DNA from: Pseudorhizobium pelagicum
Lineage (GTDB): Bacteria > Pseudomonadota > Alphaproteobacteria > Rhizobiales > Rhizobiaceae
Direction of reading: 5' to 3'
NCBI GenBank assembly: GCA_000722615.1
Contig: JOKI01000025.1
Location: 1 to 64,000 of the forward strand
Length of the DNA stretch: 64,000 nucleotides
This document shows, one piece after another, positions 34,904-43,845 of this stretch (the first letter of the stretch is position 1; each line of letters opens with the position of its first letter). The position numbers and the translations under genes are program-made. The notes under the pieces were generated by a model that was not told the origin of the DNA, did not search any database, and was given only the letters and a program-made list of their open reading frames with translations.

Positions 34904-36186
34904 TCTCGACTTTTGTTCTGATTGGCGCACTCGCCTTCATCGCTCTGGGGATGCCTGTCGCATTCGCCATCGGGATCGCCGGCTCCGCCTATTTCCTGCT
35001 GCCTTCCGTCTTCTTGCCCGATAACACTGCGGTGCAGCGCATCGTGGCTTCAAGCCAGTCGTTTCCTCTCCTTTCGGTGCCCTTGTTCATCCTCCTCGGC
35101 AATCTGATGAACAGCTCGGGGATTACCCCCCGGCTGGTGTCGCTGGCGACGACGCTCGCCGGCTGGATGCGGGGCGGGCTGGCGCAGAGCACCCTGATCC
35201 TCAGCGCCCTGATGGGGGGCGTTTCCGGTTCTGCCGTGGCCGATGCGGCGATGCAGGCCCGGATTCTCGGGGAGCCGATGGTGGCCAAGGGCTATCATCG
35301 CGGCTTCACCGCAGCGGTGCTTGCCATCGGCGGCCTGATCACCGCCACCCTTCCGCCAAGCCTCGGTCTCATCCTCTACGGCTATCTCGGCGAAGTCTCG
35401 ATCGGACGCCTGTTCATTGCCGGCATCGTGCCGGGCGTGCTCCTGACGGTGCTGCTCATGGCGGCAACCTGGTGGATTTCCGCCCGCCGCGGTTATCAGC
35501 CCGAGAACGACCGGCCGCCGACGCTGCGCGAGGTCTGGAGGGATTTCAAGCGGAGCTTCTGGGCGGTCCTCTTCCCTGTCTGGCTGCTGGTCGGCATCCG
35601 CTTCGGCTTTTTCACGCCGTCCGAGGCCGGCGCCTTCGCGGTCGCCTACGCGCTGTTCATCGGCTTCGTGATCTACCGGGAGCTTACCATTCGTGCCCTG
35701 ATCGACGCCTTGGTCCGCAGTGTGCGCGACATCGGCATGATCATGCTGATCATCCTCTTCTCCGGCGCCTTCGGCTACGTCATCACCTTCGAGCGGGTCC
35801 CGCAGAGCATTGCCGAGTTCTCGCTGACCACGATCACCGATCCGACTGTGCTCCTCTTCGTCATCAGCGGTTTTCTTCTGGCGCTCGGAATGCTCGTCGA
35901 AGCAACGGTGCTCGTCATGCTTCTGACACCCATTCTGGTGCCGGTGATCATGGCCGCCGGGATCGATCCGGTGCATTTCGGCCTGATCATGATGACGCTC
36001 GTGACCTTTGGCGGCATGACCCCGCCGGTCGGCGTCTCCATGTTCACGGTCTGCGGGATCCTGCGTTGCTCCTACAAGGAATATACCGTCGAGATGATCC
36101 CGCTTGCGGGAGCCGTTCTCCTGCTCGTCGTCGTGATGATCCTGTTCCCGCAGCTTGTGCTGTTCCTGCCGGACTGGCTGATGTAG
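34900..36186 (+). CDS. TRAP transporter large permease (DctM family)
   Basis: This 428-residue polytopic permease of about twelve helices carries out Na+- or H+-coupled uptake. Typical DctM blocks include SGSAVADAAMQARILGEPM near residue 110, TATLPPSLGLILYG and GGMTPPVGVSMFTVCGI near residue 370. It starts at a GTG overlapping the DctQ stop. It is the last gene of the GntR-AGE-TRAP operon, with a hairpin after the stop. Confidence 0.94.
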   Translation: MISTFVLIGALAFIALGMPVAFAIGIAGSAYFLLPSVFLPDNTAVQRIVASSQSFPLLSVPLFILLGNLMNSSGITPRLVSLATTLAGWMRGGLAQSTLILSALMGGVSGSAVADAAMQARILGEPMVAKGYHRGFTAAVLAIGGLITATLPPSLGLILYGYLGEVSIGRLFIAGIVPGVLLTVLLMAATWWISARRGYQPENDRPPTLREVWRDFKRSFWAVLFPVWLLVGIRFGFFTPSEAGAFAVAYALFIGFVIYRELTIRALIDALVRSVRDIGMIMLIILFSGAFGYVITFERVPQSIAEFSLTTITDPTVLLFVISGFLLALGMLVEATVLVMLLTPILVPVIMAAGIDPVHFGLIMMTLVTFGGMTPPVGVSMFTVCGILRCSYKEYTVEMIPLAGAVLLLVVVMILFPQLVLFLPDWLM

Positions 36187-36246
36187 CCCCATGGGGTGGC
36201 CGGCAGGGTGAGGGGTAGACTCCCGTGCCCGGCCGGCTTGATGATC

Positions 36247-36278
36247 TGAGGCGGTCGTCTCGGGAGAGGACCGCCTCA
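36247..36278. terminator. Terminator hairpin between TRAP operon and SIP gene
   Basis: TGAGGCGGTC at 36247-36256 pairs perfectly with GACCGCCTCA at 36269-36278 (ten-base stem, twelve-base loop) between two convergent genes. There is no strong T-run, but position and symmetry support bidirectional termination. Confidence 0.55.
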
Positions 36279-36313
36279 CCGTCCCAGATCGGAAAATCGC
36301 GCTATCGGCCGTC

Positions 36314-37384
36314 TCAATCGGCGGAGACGCCACGCTCCCAGTACCAGGCGGCATACATCCGCTTCCGGCTGTGGCCGCGGCTCTTCAGGAAGCTGCGGAT
36401 GGCACGGACGTCCGCCTTCTCGCAGGCCACCCAGACATAGGCCTCCTCGTCGAGGGACAAGACCGCGGTCTTAATCGCGTCGGCCAGCACCTGCTCGGCG
36501 CCGGCAGGATAGCTCGTCCGGTGCAGCCATTGCACCTCGAGCGAGCCGGCCGTGGGAAGCGGTTGCTCTTCCGCCGCGTCCAGAACCTCGATGATCGCCT
36601 TCATCCGGGTGCCGGCGGGCATCTCGGCGGCGATGCGGGCAATCGCCGGCAGTGCGCTCTCGTCGCCGGCCAGCAGCAGCGAGGTCGCCGCCGGCAGGTC
36701 GCCGCCGCCGGGTCCCAGAAGCGCCACCCTCTCGCCCGGCTGTGCATCCCGGGCAAAGTCGGCGCCGGGTGTGACAACACCGGGCTCCGGATGCTGCACG
36801 AAGTCGATCCAGAGCTGCCCGCGCGCGACATCGACACCGCGGATGGTGTAGATCCGCACCAGGATTTCGTCCTCGCCCTCCGGCCATTTGACGCGGCCGT
36901 CGTCGCGAAGCCCCGGCCAGACCGGCGTGCGACCCTTCGGTGGAACAAGCAGGCGCACATGCATGTCGCCGTCCAGGAATGGCGAGAGGTCGTCGCAGGC
37001 GAAGGTCACGCGGCGCATGCGCGGCGTCACGTCCTCGGCGGAAACGACTGTCACCTCGTGGATGTTCGGCAGCTGCCCGAGCGGTGCGGGCTTCGACCAG
37101 GTCAGCTCCAGCGGATCGTCGCCGCTGAAGTAGAACAAATGCTCGGCGATGACATTGCGGCTGACATTGAGCGTCTCTTCGGTCGGAGAGGAAAGCTCGA
37201 TCAGCAGCCTGCCGTCGTGCTCGTGAATGCCCGCCGTGCCGGTCTCGCTCTTCAGCACAACCCGGTTGCCCGTGCGTTGGACTTCGGAATGCTCGACGAA
37301 ATGCTCGCAGATCTCGTCGAGCATGCTTCCGGCGTCCTTCGGGAGAGCCGTGCCGGAGAGCTTGAATTCCTGGACTGCGTTCAT
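36314..37384 (-). CDS. Siderophore-interacting protein with N-terminal DUF2218 domain
   Basis: This 356-residue flavin-dependent ferric-siderophore reductase is of the SIP/ViuB type. Residues 1-100 are a DUF2218-like domain. An FAD-binding barrel follows with MRRVTFACDDLSPF near 130 and RIYTIRG near 180. The C-terminal NAD-binding-like domain ends YVWVACEKADVRAIRSFL and YAAWYWERGV, the SIP signature. It would release iron from the imported ferric siderophore in the cytoplasm. It is 64 bases downstream of the ATPase gene in the same direction, probably the end of the uptake operon. Confidence 0.92.
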   Translation of the reverse strand: MNAVQEFKLSGTALPKDAGSMLDEICEHFVEHSEVQRTGNRVVLKSETGTAGIHEHDGRLLIELSSPTEETLNVSRNVIAEHLFYFSGDDPLELTWSKPAPLGQLPNIHEVTVVSAEDVTPRMRRVTFACDDLSPFLDGDMHVRLLVPPKGRTPVWPGLRDDGRVKWPEGEDEILVRIYTIRGVDVARGQLWIDFVQHPEPGVVTPGADFARDAQPGERVALLGPGGGDLPAATSLLLAGDESALPAIARIAAEMPAGTRMKAIIEVLDAAEEQPLPTAGSLEVQWLHRTSYPAGAEQVLADAIKTAVLSLDEEAYVWVACEKADVRAIRSFLKSRGHSRKRMYAAWYWERGVSAD

Positions 37385-37448
37385 GGGCGGTCATCCTTCT
37401 GGAAACTTTGGGAACAGCAAGAAAGGCGAAATGTCGGAGCAGACGTGA

Positions 37449-38270
37449 TCATGGGGACGCCTCCGTCTCGCCGGGCGCCATCCGGTGCCGGCCGATCGGC
37501 AGCATGATCGGGCGGCCCGAGGTCGGATCGGTGATGATGCTGCTTTCGAGGCCGAAGACCTCGCGCACCGTCTGTTCGGTCAGCACCTCTTCCGGACGGC
37601 CGGAGATATGCAGCCGCCCGCCGGCCATGGCGACGAGGTGATCGGCGTAGCGGGCGGCGAGATTGAGATCGTGCAGCACCATGACGATCGTCGTCTCACG
37701 GGTCCTGTTGAGATCGGTCAAGAGGTCCAGCACCTCGATCTGGTGGCTGATGTCGAGAAAGGTGGTCGGCTCGTCCAGAAGCAGGATCTGCGTCTGCTGC
37801 GCCAGCGCCATGGCGATCCACACCCGCTGCCTTTGCCCGCCCGAGAGTTCGTCCACCGGCCGCTCGGCCAGCTCCATCGTCTTGGTCGCCGTCAGCGCTG
37901 CGGCCACCGCCTCGTCGTCCTGGCGTGTCCACCGCGAGAACATCCCCTGGTGCGGGTGCCGGCCACGACCCACGAGGTCTGCAACCGTGATGCCTTCCGG
38001 GGCGACCGGCGACTGCGGCAGAAGGCCGAGCGTCCGCGCGAGCTCCTTCGAGGGCGTCCGGTGGATCGATTTTCCGTCGAGCAGTACATGCCCCTGGCGC
38101 GGCGTCAGAAGCCGGGACATGGCGCGCAGCAGCGTGGACTTGCCGCAGGCATTGGCGCCGACGATGACGGTGATGGCGCCCGGCGGAACGGCGAGATCGA
38201 GGCCGCTGAAGATGTCGAGGCCGTCGTAACCGGCGGCAAGCTGGCTGGCGGTGAGCGAATGACGGGTCAC
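37449..38270 (-). CDS. Ferric siderophore ABC transporter ATPase (FecE/FhuC type)
   Basis: This 273-residue ATPase has Walker A GANACGKST near residue 38, LLPQSPVAPEGITV in the Q-loop region typical of FecE/FhuC, signature LSGGQRQRVWIAMALAQ and Walker B ILLLDEPTTFLD. It overlaps the preceding permease gene by ATGA. It powers inner-membrane uptake of the ferric siderophore together with the two FecCD-type permeases. Confidence 0.95.
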   Translation of the reverse strand: MTRHSLTASQLAAGYDGLDIFSGLDLAVPPGAITVIVGANACGKSTLLRAMSRLLTPRQGHVLLDGKSIHRTPSKELARTLGLLPQSPVAPEGITVADLVGRGRHPHQGMFSRWTRQDDEAVAAALTATKTMELAERPVDELSGGQRQRVWIAMALAQQTQILLLDEPTTFLDISHQIEVLDLLTDLNRTRETTIVMVLHDLNLAARYADHLVAMAGGRLHISGRPEEVLTEQTVREVFGLESSIITDPTSGRPIMLPIGRHRMAPGETEASP

Positions 38271-39304
38271 AGGGAACCTCCGGCCCGGTTGACGCGGACG
38301 ATCAGGAAAATCAGATAGGGCGCCCCCAGTGCGCCGGTGATGACGCCGACCGGATAGCGGCCGGGCAACAGGAACTGGCCGGCATAATCTCCCACCAGCA
38401 CCAGCGTCGCCCCGATCAGCGCAGAGGGGATCGGCAGGGACCCGTTGCTGCCGATCAGGCGGGCAGCGATCGGTCCGGACAGGAAGGCGACGAAGGCGAT
38501 CGGCCCGGTGACCGCCGTCGCCGAGGCGATCAGGCCGACGGCCGCCACGATGACGATGACCCGGGTTCTGGCCACCCGCACGCCGAGCCCGGCCGCCGTA
38601 TCGTCGCCGAGCCGCAGCGCCTCGAGATCGCGCCCCCGGCTGAGGAGCAGCGCGCCGAAGACGACGAGACCCAGGATGAGGGGCAGGGACTGGGAAAGCT
38701 GCGCGCCGTTGACGCTGCCGGTCAGCCAGCGCATCGCCTCCTGCAGGCTCCAGGCCGGTGCCTGCGACAGAAGATAGGCGATGACGCTTTCCAGCATGGC
38801 GGAGACGCCGATCCCGACAAGGATGAGCCGGGTCCCGGCGACGCCGTTCGTGAACGAAAGGCCGTAGACCAGCAGCGCCACGCCGAGCCCGGCGACGACC
38901 GCGACGATCGAGACGATCGGGCCGCTCAGCGACAAGACGACGATGGCAAATACCGCCGCGGCGCTCGCCCCCGAGCTGATGCCGATGATGTCGGGGCTGG
39001 CCAGCGGATTGCGCAGCATGATCTGGAAGGCGACGCCGCCAAGCCCGAAGCTTAAGCCCGCCAGCACCGACAGGAGCGCCCGCGGCAGCCGCAATTGCCC
39101 GACTGTGAAGCTTGCCCCGGCGACATCCTCGCCGAGAAGCACGCGCAGCACGTCCCCCGGCGGCGTGAAGGATTGGCCCAGCGACAGCGTCAGGCAGAAC
39201 ACCCCGGCCAGAAGGAGAAGCAGGAGTGCGACGACGAGACGGTGCCTGTGCACGCGGCGCTGGCGGTTGTCGACGATGGTCGAGAGTGTGTGGGATGGCG
39301 CCAT
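38267..39304 (-). CDS. FecCD-family siderophore permease (second subunit)
   Basis: This 345-residue permease has about ten helices of the BtuC/FecCD fold. LSFGLGGVAFQIMLRNPLASPDIIGISSGA near residue 100 (read in two blocks) is the family signature and ATAVTGPIAFVAFLSGPIAARLIG near 265 the ATPase-contact region. The ATG at 39304 overlaps the upstream permease stop as TGATG; the in-frame opening further right is shadow. It forms a heterodimer with the neighbouring permease. Confidence 0.94.
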   Translation of the reverse strand: MAPSHTLSTIVDNRQRRVHRHRLVVALLLLLLAGVFCLTLSLGQSFTPPGDVLRVLLGEDVAGASFTVGQLRLPRALLSVLAGLSFGLGGVAFQIMLRNPLASPDIIGISSGASAAAVFAIVVLSLSGPIVSIVAVVAGLGVALLVYGLSFTNGVAGTRLILVGIGVSAMLESVIAYLLSQAPAWSLQEAMRWLTGSVNGAQLSQSLPLILGLVVFGALLLSRGRDLEALRLGDDTAAGLGVRVARTRVIVIVAAVGLIASATAVTGPIAFVAFLSGPIAARLIGSNGSLPIPSALIGATLVLVGDYAGQFLLPGRYPVGVITGALGAPYLIFLIVRVNRAGGSL

Positions 39305-40347
39305 CACAGGTCTCGCACCCGCTGATGTCGCACGATCCAGATGAAGAAGGGCGCCCCCACGAGCGCGGTCACGATCCCGACGTCGAGTTCGCCCGGCCGC
39401 GCGATGACCCGCCCCAGCACATCCGCGGCCGTCAGCAGACAGGCGCCGCCAAGCGCGGAAAACGGCAGCAGCCAGCGATGATCGACGCCCGCCAGCAGCC
39501 GGCAGAAATGTGGCACGACCAGGCCGACGAAACCGATCGGGCCACAGATGGCGGTGGTCGCGCCGGCCAGCAGGATCGCTCCCAGCGCGGCCACGGCGCG
39601 GGCGACGGCAACGCGCTCGCCCAGACCCGCAGCCAGATCGTCGCCGAGCGCCAGCGAGTTCAGCTTGCGCGCCGACAGGAGGCTGATGGCAAAGCCGACG
39701 GCGAGAAACGGCAGTACATGCCCGATGCGCTCGAAGGTCGCCCCGCCGACGCCGCCGATCTGCCACGACCGGATGCCGCCGGCGATATCACTGCGCGGCA
39801 GGACCACGGCGATCACCAGGGAGGAGAAGGCAATCGAGGTGGCGGCGCCGGCCAGCGCCAGCTTCAGCGGCGTCGCCCCGCCGCGCCCCAGCGAGCCGAT
39901 GGTGTAGACGAAGACCGCGGATGCTCCGGCGCCGAGGACCGCGACCCAGATATAGGCCTGGGCCGAGGCGATGTTGAACCAGGCGACCCCGATGACGACG
40001 GCAAGCGATGCGCCCATGTTGACGCCGAGAATGCCCGGATCGGCGAGCGGATTGCGCGTCACCCCCTGCATGATCGCGCCGGCCAGTCCGAGCGCCGCGC
40101 CGGCCAGCACGGCCAGCAGCGTCCGCGGAATGCGCACGGCGACGGCCGCCTGACCGATGCTGTCGACCTGGCCACCGAGCGCCGCGACGATATCCGGCCA
40201 GGCCACCGCGCGCGTCCCGACGGCGACCGACAGCACGCACAAGATGGCGAGCAGCGCGATCAGGGCAACGAGCCAGAGGCTGCGGCCGCTGCGCGATGCT
40301 CCGGGATACAGGCCCGGGCCACTGGACTGGACGCCGTCAGCCGTCAT
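39304..40347 (-). CDS. FecCD-family siderophore permease (first subunit)
   Basis: This 347-residue FecCD permease has the signature GLAGAIMQGVTRNPLADPGILGVN (in two blocks near residue 95) and TTAICGPIGFVGLVVPHFCRLLAG near 265, which carries the cytoplasmic coupling helix. It overlaps both neighbours, the binding protein by ATGA and the second permease by TGATG, giving one tightly coupled operon. Confidence 0.94.
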   Translation of the reverse strand: MTADGVQSSGPGLYPGASRSGRSLWLVALIALLAILCVLSVAVGTRAVAWPDIVAALGGQVDSIGQAAVAVRIPRTLLAVLAGAALGLAGAIMQGVTRNPLADPGILGVNMGASLAVVIGVAWFNIASAQAYIWVAVLGAGASAVFVYTIGSLGRGGATPLKLALAGAATSIAFSSLVIAVVLPRSDIAGGIRSWQIGGVGGATFERIGHVLPFLAVGFAISLLSARKLNSLALGDDLAAGLGERVAVARAVAALGAILLAGATTAICGPIGFVGLVVPHFCRLLAGVDHRWLLPFSALGGACLLTAADVLGRVIARPGELDVGIVTALVGAPFFIWIVRHQRVRDL

Positions 40348-41357
40348 TCGGTCTTCTGGGTGGCTTTCGCCAAAAGCGCCACATAGTCCTTCAACACCCA
40401 GGAGATCGACAGCGGGGTGGGGTTGGCGGCGGTGCCGAGCGGATCGCGGCCGAGCATGACGACGGCGTCATGCGCCACTGCCGGCATTCGCGACATCAGC
40501 GGATTGCTCTTCAGGGCATCGAGCAGGTCCTGGCTGCCATAGGTCACGACAATGTCGACGTCGTCGAAGGCATCGACCCGCTCGGCACTGATGGAGCCCG
40601 AAAAACTGCCGGTCGTCGACGCCGCGACGACACTTTTCGGCGACGTCAGGCCCAGATCGGCAAAGAACCTCACTCGAGTGTCGTGCGTCGTATAGAAGCT
40701 CACCGTGCTGAGGTCGGTCGCATCCAGATGGGTGACGAACATCGCCGACTTGCCCTGGAGCTGCGGATAGTCGGCGACAACGCCAGCAATCTCGGCCTCG
40801 ATCTCGGCGATCAGCTTTTCGCCCTCGGCGGCCATGCCGAGGCCGGCGCTGTTGAGCCGGATCATCTCGCGCCAGTCCGTGGACCAGGGAGACTGTGGAT
40901 AGGCGACGACCGGAGCGATCTGGCTCAGCGTATCGTAGTCGGATTGGCTGAGGCCGGAATAGGACGCCAGGATCACGTCGGGACGGGTGGCAGCCACCGC
41001 CTCGAAGTCGATGCCGTCGCCCTCGTCGAAGAGCACCGGCGCCTCGCCGCCAAGCGCCGTCAGCTTCTCGGCCACCCAGGGCAGCAGTCCGTCGCCGTCG
41101 TCGTCGCCGAAATTGGCCGCGGCAAAGCCGACCGGGACGATCCCGAGCGCCAGCGGGACCTCATGATTGGCCCAGGCCACCGTCGCCACGCGTTCCGGCT
41201 TTCTGGCGATCGTCGTGGTGCCGAGCGCATGCTGGATGGTGATCGGATAGGTGGTCGTCTCGTCGGCCTGGGCGTCGCCGCAGGCGATCAGGGAGAGGCA
41301 TGTGGCGACCATCGGCACGGCGAGACGGAAGAACCGCAGCATCGGCGAAATCTCCAT
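40344..41357 (-). CDS. Ferric siderophore-binding protein (FecB/FhuD type)
   Basis: This 337-residue periplasmic binding protein is of the helical-backbone class III type (Peripla_BP_2). The N-terminus has a short export signal ending SLIACGDAQA, in which LIAC could be a lipobox. PERVATVAWANHEVPLALG near residue 58 is the conserved start of the domain, and DVILASYSGLSQSDYDTLSQIAPVVAYP is characteristic of iron-siderophore members. It is the first gene of the leftward operon, divergent from the TonB receptor. Confidence 0.92.
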   Translation of the reverse strand: MEISPMLRFFRLAVPMVATCLSLIACGDAQADETTTYPITIQHALGTTTIARKPERVATVAWANHEVPLALGIVPVGFAAANFGDDDGDGLLPWVAEKLTALGGEAPVLFDEGDGIDFEAVAATRPDVILASYSGLSQSDYDTLSQIAPVVAYPQSPWSTDWREMIRLNSAGLGMAAEGEKLIAEIEAEIAGVVADYPQLQGKSAMFVTHLDATDLSTVSFYTTHDTRVRFFADLGLTSPKSVVAASTTGSFSGSISAERVDAFDDVDIVVTYGSQDLLDALKSNPLMSRMPAVAHDAVVMLGRDPLGTAANPTPLSISWVLKDYVALLAKATQKTE

Positions 41358-41544
41358 GATTAAAGTAGACCTCCCGTCTCAGGTTCATGCAGCGGCGTCA
41401 AGTCGGCTCGGATCGCCTTGTCGTCGCAGGGGGCGAAGTTTCCATGGATTCCTACAAGAGCGATGGATTCTACAATACTGGATATAAATGCTCAAGTTAT
41501 GTAGGGAGGTCAGGGGACGTCTATTCAGCCAAACCTTCCGCACA

Positions 41545-41566
41545 GCAAACGATGTGATCCGTTTGC
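41545..41566. promoter_or_regulatory. Inverted repeat in the leader of the TonB receptor gene
   Basis: GCAAACG at 41545-41551 and CGTTTGC at 41560-41566 form a perfect seven-base inverted repeat with an eight-base centre. It lies in the 315-base divergent region (41358-41672) between the binding-protein gene and the receptor gene. It could be an operator for the AraC-type regulator or a leader hairpin. I did not find a convincing Fur, Irr or RirA box by eye elsewhere in this region. Confidence 0.35.
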
Positions 41567-41672
41567 CTGAGAAGGAGCGGCTTCTGCCGATGGACCCGCA
41601 ATCACTCTTCAGGCGATGCCGGCGCTCCCACGGTCGGCCGGCAACAGCAACAGCAATTTTGGAACCGGATCC

Positions 41673-43796
41673 ATGCACATCGACACAACTGACGGCAACA
41701 CCAGGCGCGCTCCCATCGGATACCGGACGGCACTGCTTCTGGGCTGCACGGCCCTCGTCGCCTTCGCCCCTATGCGTTCGTCGGCCCAGGATGCCGATGG
41801 CACGGAGGGCGCCACCGTCCTCGAGACGATCGTCATCGAAGGCACCGGTGCCGATAATGATGCGCGGTCGGTCGTCGCCACGAAGACGACGGGCACCGGC
41901 AAGATGCCGACCGACATCCTGGTCGCCCCCGCCTCGGTCTCCGTCATCACCTCCAAGGAGGTCCAGGAGCGCGGCGCCGAGAGCGTCGAACAGGTCGTGC
42001 AATACACCGCCGGCGTCGTCACCGACTACTACGGATCCGACGACCGCTACGATTACTTCGATATCCGCGGCTTCACGCCCTACACCTACCGGGATGGTCT
42101 GGCGATCGGCCGCACCTTCGGCGGAACCCGCGAAGAACCCTATGCCTTCGAGCGCATCGAGGTGCTGAAGGGGGCCAGTTCGGCCGGCTTCGGAGCGGCC
42201 GAACCCGGCGGCTCGGTCAATTACGTCACCAAGCTGCCGAAGAGCGAACGGTTCGGCGAAGCCTATGTCACCGGCGGATCCTACAGCCACAAGGAAGTCG
42301 GCCTGGATTTCGGCGACAACATCACAGAGGACGACACGCTGTCCTACCGCCTGACGGGCAAGCTCCAGGGGGCGGATGCGGAATATGATTATTCCGAGGA
42401 CAACAAGAAGTTCATCATGGGCGGCCTGACGTGGCGCCCCACGGATGTGACGAGCCTCTCCTTCGTCTTCGATCACCTCAACATGGACGGCGTTCCCGGC
42501 AGCGGCGGCCAGCCGCTCGGCACGGACTTCGATCGGGATCGCTTCTTCGGCGAGCCGGACTACTATTTCCGCTCGACGAACCGCAACACCTACAGCGTCA
42601 TGTTCGACCATGATTTCGGCAATGGCCTGAGCTTCGGATCCAACGCCCGTTATACCAACGGCGACGACGCCTTCGGCAGCGCCTATCTTTCCGCGACGAG
42701 CACGGATGGATCGAACATCGCCAAACGCTATTTCTTCGGCAACGACAAGTCGACCGAGCAGTTCGTCATCGATGCCAACCTGCTCTACGAGACCAGCTTC
42801 GACAACGTCGAGAGCCGCACGCTGGTCGGCGTCGAATACAATGACTTCGAATCGGTCAACTACGGCTTCTACAATCCGTCGGCTCCGCCCATCAACTGGG
42901 TGAACCCGGTCTATTCGGGCGGACCCGCCTCGACCGCGCCGACGTCCGGGACGGCGAACGACCAGAAGACCAAGGCAATCTATCTGCAGCAGGATCTGAC
43001 CTTCTCCGACAGGCTGACGGCAAGTGTCGGCCTGCGCAACGACTGGCTTGATCTGAGCGAAACTAACCTGTTCACCGGCGTCACGAGCTCTGACGATCAC
43101 AGCGAGTTCACCGGTCGCTTCGGACTGAGCTACAAGATCACCGAAGAACTGGCCGCTTTTGCCAGCTATGCCGAATCCGCCGCACCTCCCGGCATCGGGA
43201 ACGAACCGACGACGGGCAAGCAGTATGAAGCCGGCATCAAATATCGCCCGGATGCCTTCCCGGCCCTGTTCACCGCCTCCGTCTATGATCTGACGAAAGG
43301 CAACATCACGGTCTACGACAGCGTCACCTATCTGCCGCAAACCGTCGAAGAGGTCCGCCATCGCGGCATCGAGCTGGAAGCCAAGGCCGAGGTGACGGAC
43401 AACATCGAGGTCATTGCCGCCTATACCTACATCGACTCCAAGATCGAAGAACCGGGTGGTGCAAACGACGGAAACCGCCTCATGCGGGTGCCAAAGCACG
43501 TGGCTTCGATCTGGGGTACCTACACGCTGGCAGGCGAGGGCGCACGGGGCGACATGACCTTCGGGCTCGGAGCGCGCTACATGGACTCCTACTTCACCAA
43601 CATCACCAACACGATCTCGTCGGAAAGCGCCGTCGTGTTCGATGCGTCGTTCACCTACAAGATCCAGGAGAACACGACGTTCCAGCTGAACGCCAGCAAT
43701 CTCTTCGACGAGAAGCATGTCGCCAGCCAGGATAGCGGTGGCGTCTACTACAACCCCGGCCGCGCCATCTACGCCACGCTGCGCCAGACCTGGTAA
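41673..43796 (+). CDS. TonB-dependent siderophore receptor
   Basis: This outer-membrane receptor of about 707 residues has a signal segment (YRTALLLGCTALVAFAPM), a TonB box-like ETIVIEG, a plug domain (about 60-170: PASVSVITSKEVQERGAESVEQVVQYTAGV, with YDYFDIRGF and GAAEPGGSVNYVTK) and a C-terminal beta-barrel ending in aromatic YATLRQTW. This is the FhuA/FpvA-type TonB-siderophore family, used for hydroxamate and mixed ferric siderophores. I prefer the ATG at 41673 (MHIDTTDG); 41616 would add 19 residues before the signal. The ligand is not determined. Confidence 0.93.
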   Translation: MHIDTTDGNTRRAPIGYRTALLLGCTALVAFAPMRSSAQDADGTEGATVLETIVIEGTGADNDARSVVATKTTGTGKMPTDILVAPASVSVITSKEVQERGAESVEQVVQYTAGVVTDYYGSDDRYDYFDIRGFTPYTYRDGLAIGRTFGGTREEPYAFERIEVLKGASSAGFGAAEPGGSVNYVTKLPKSERFGEAYVTGGSYSHKEVGLDFGDNITEDDTLSYRLTGKLQGADAEYDYSEDNKKFIMGGLTWRPTDVTSLSFVFDHLNMDGVPGSGGQPLGTDFDRDRFFGEPDYYFRSTNRNTYSVMFDHDFGNGLSFGSNARYTNGDDAFGSAYLSATSTDGSNIAKRYFFGNDKSTEQFVIDANLLYETSFDNVESRTLVGVEYNDFESVNYGFYNPSAPPINWVNPVYSGGPASTAPTSGTANDQKTKAIYLQQDLTFSDRLTASVGLRNDWLDLSETNLFTGVTSSDDHSEFTGRFGLSYKITEELAAFASYAESAAPPGIGNEPTTGKQYEAGIKYRPDAFPALFTASVYDLTKGNITVYDSVTYLPQTVEEVRHRGIELEAKAEVTDNIEVIAAYTYIDSKIEEPGGANDGNRLMRVPKHVASIWGTYTLAGEGARGDMTFGLGARYMDSYFTNITNTISSESAVVFDASFTYKIQENTTFQLNASNLFDEKHVASQDSGGVYYNPGRAIYATLRQTW

Positions 43797-43801
43797 CGCA
43801 A

Positions 43802-43836
43802 GCGATCCCACCCGGAACGGCTTCGGGTGGGATTGC
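43802..43836. terminator. Strong terminator hairpin after the TonB receptor
   Basis: ATCCCACCCG pairs with CGGGTGGGAT (ten bases) and the stem extends by GCG/TGC with one wobble pair; a CTCTT stretch follows rightward. It lies between the converging receptor and AraC genes and probably ends both transcripts. Confidence 0.75.
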
Positions 43837-43845
43837 TCTTGCGGA

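Noticed and set aside
41385..43811. An 808-codon open frame on the minus strand opposite the TonB receptor
   Set aside because: It is the antisense shadow of the receptor gene; its sequence is low-complexity in Asp/Gly/Val/Arg with no domain, while the plus strand has full receptor motifs.
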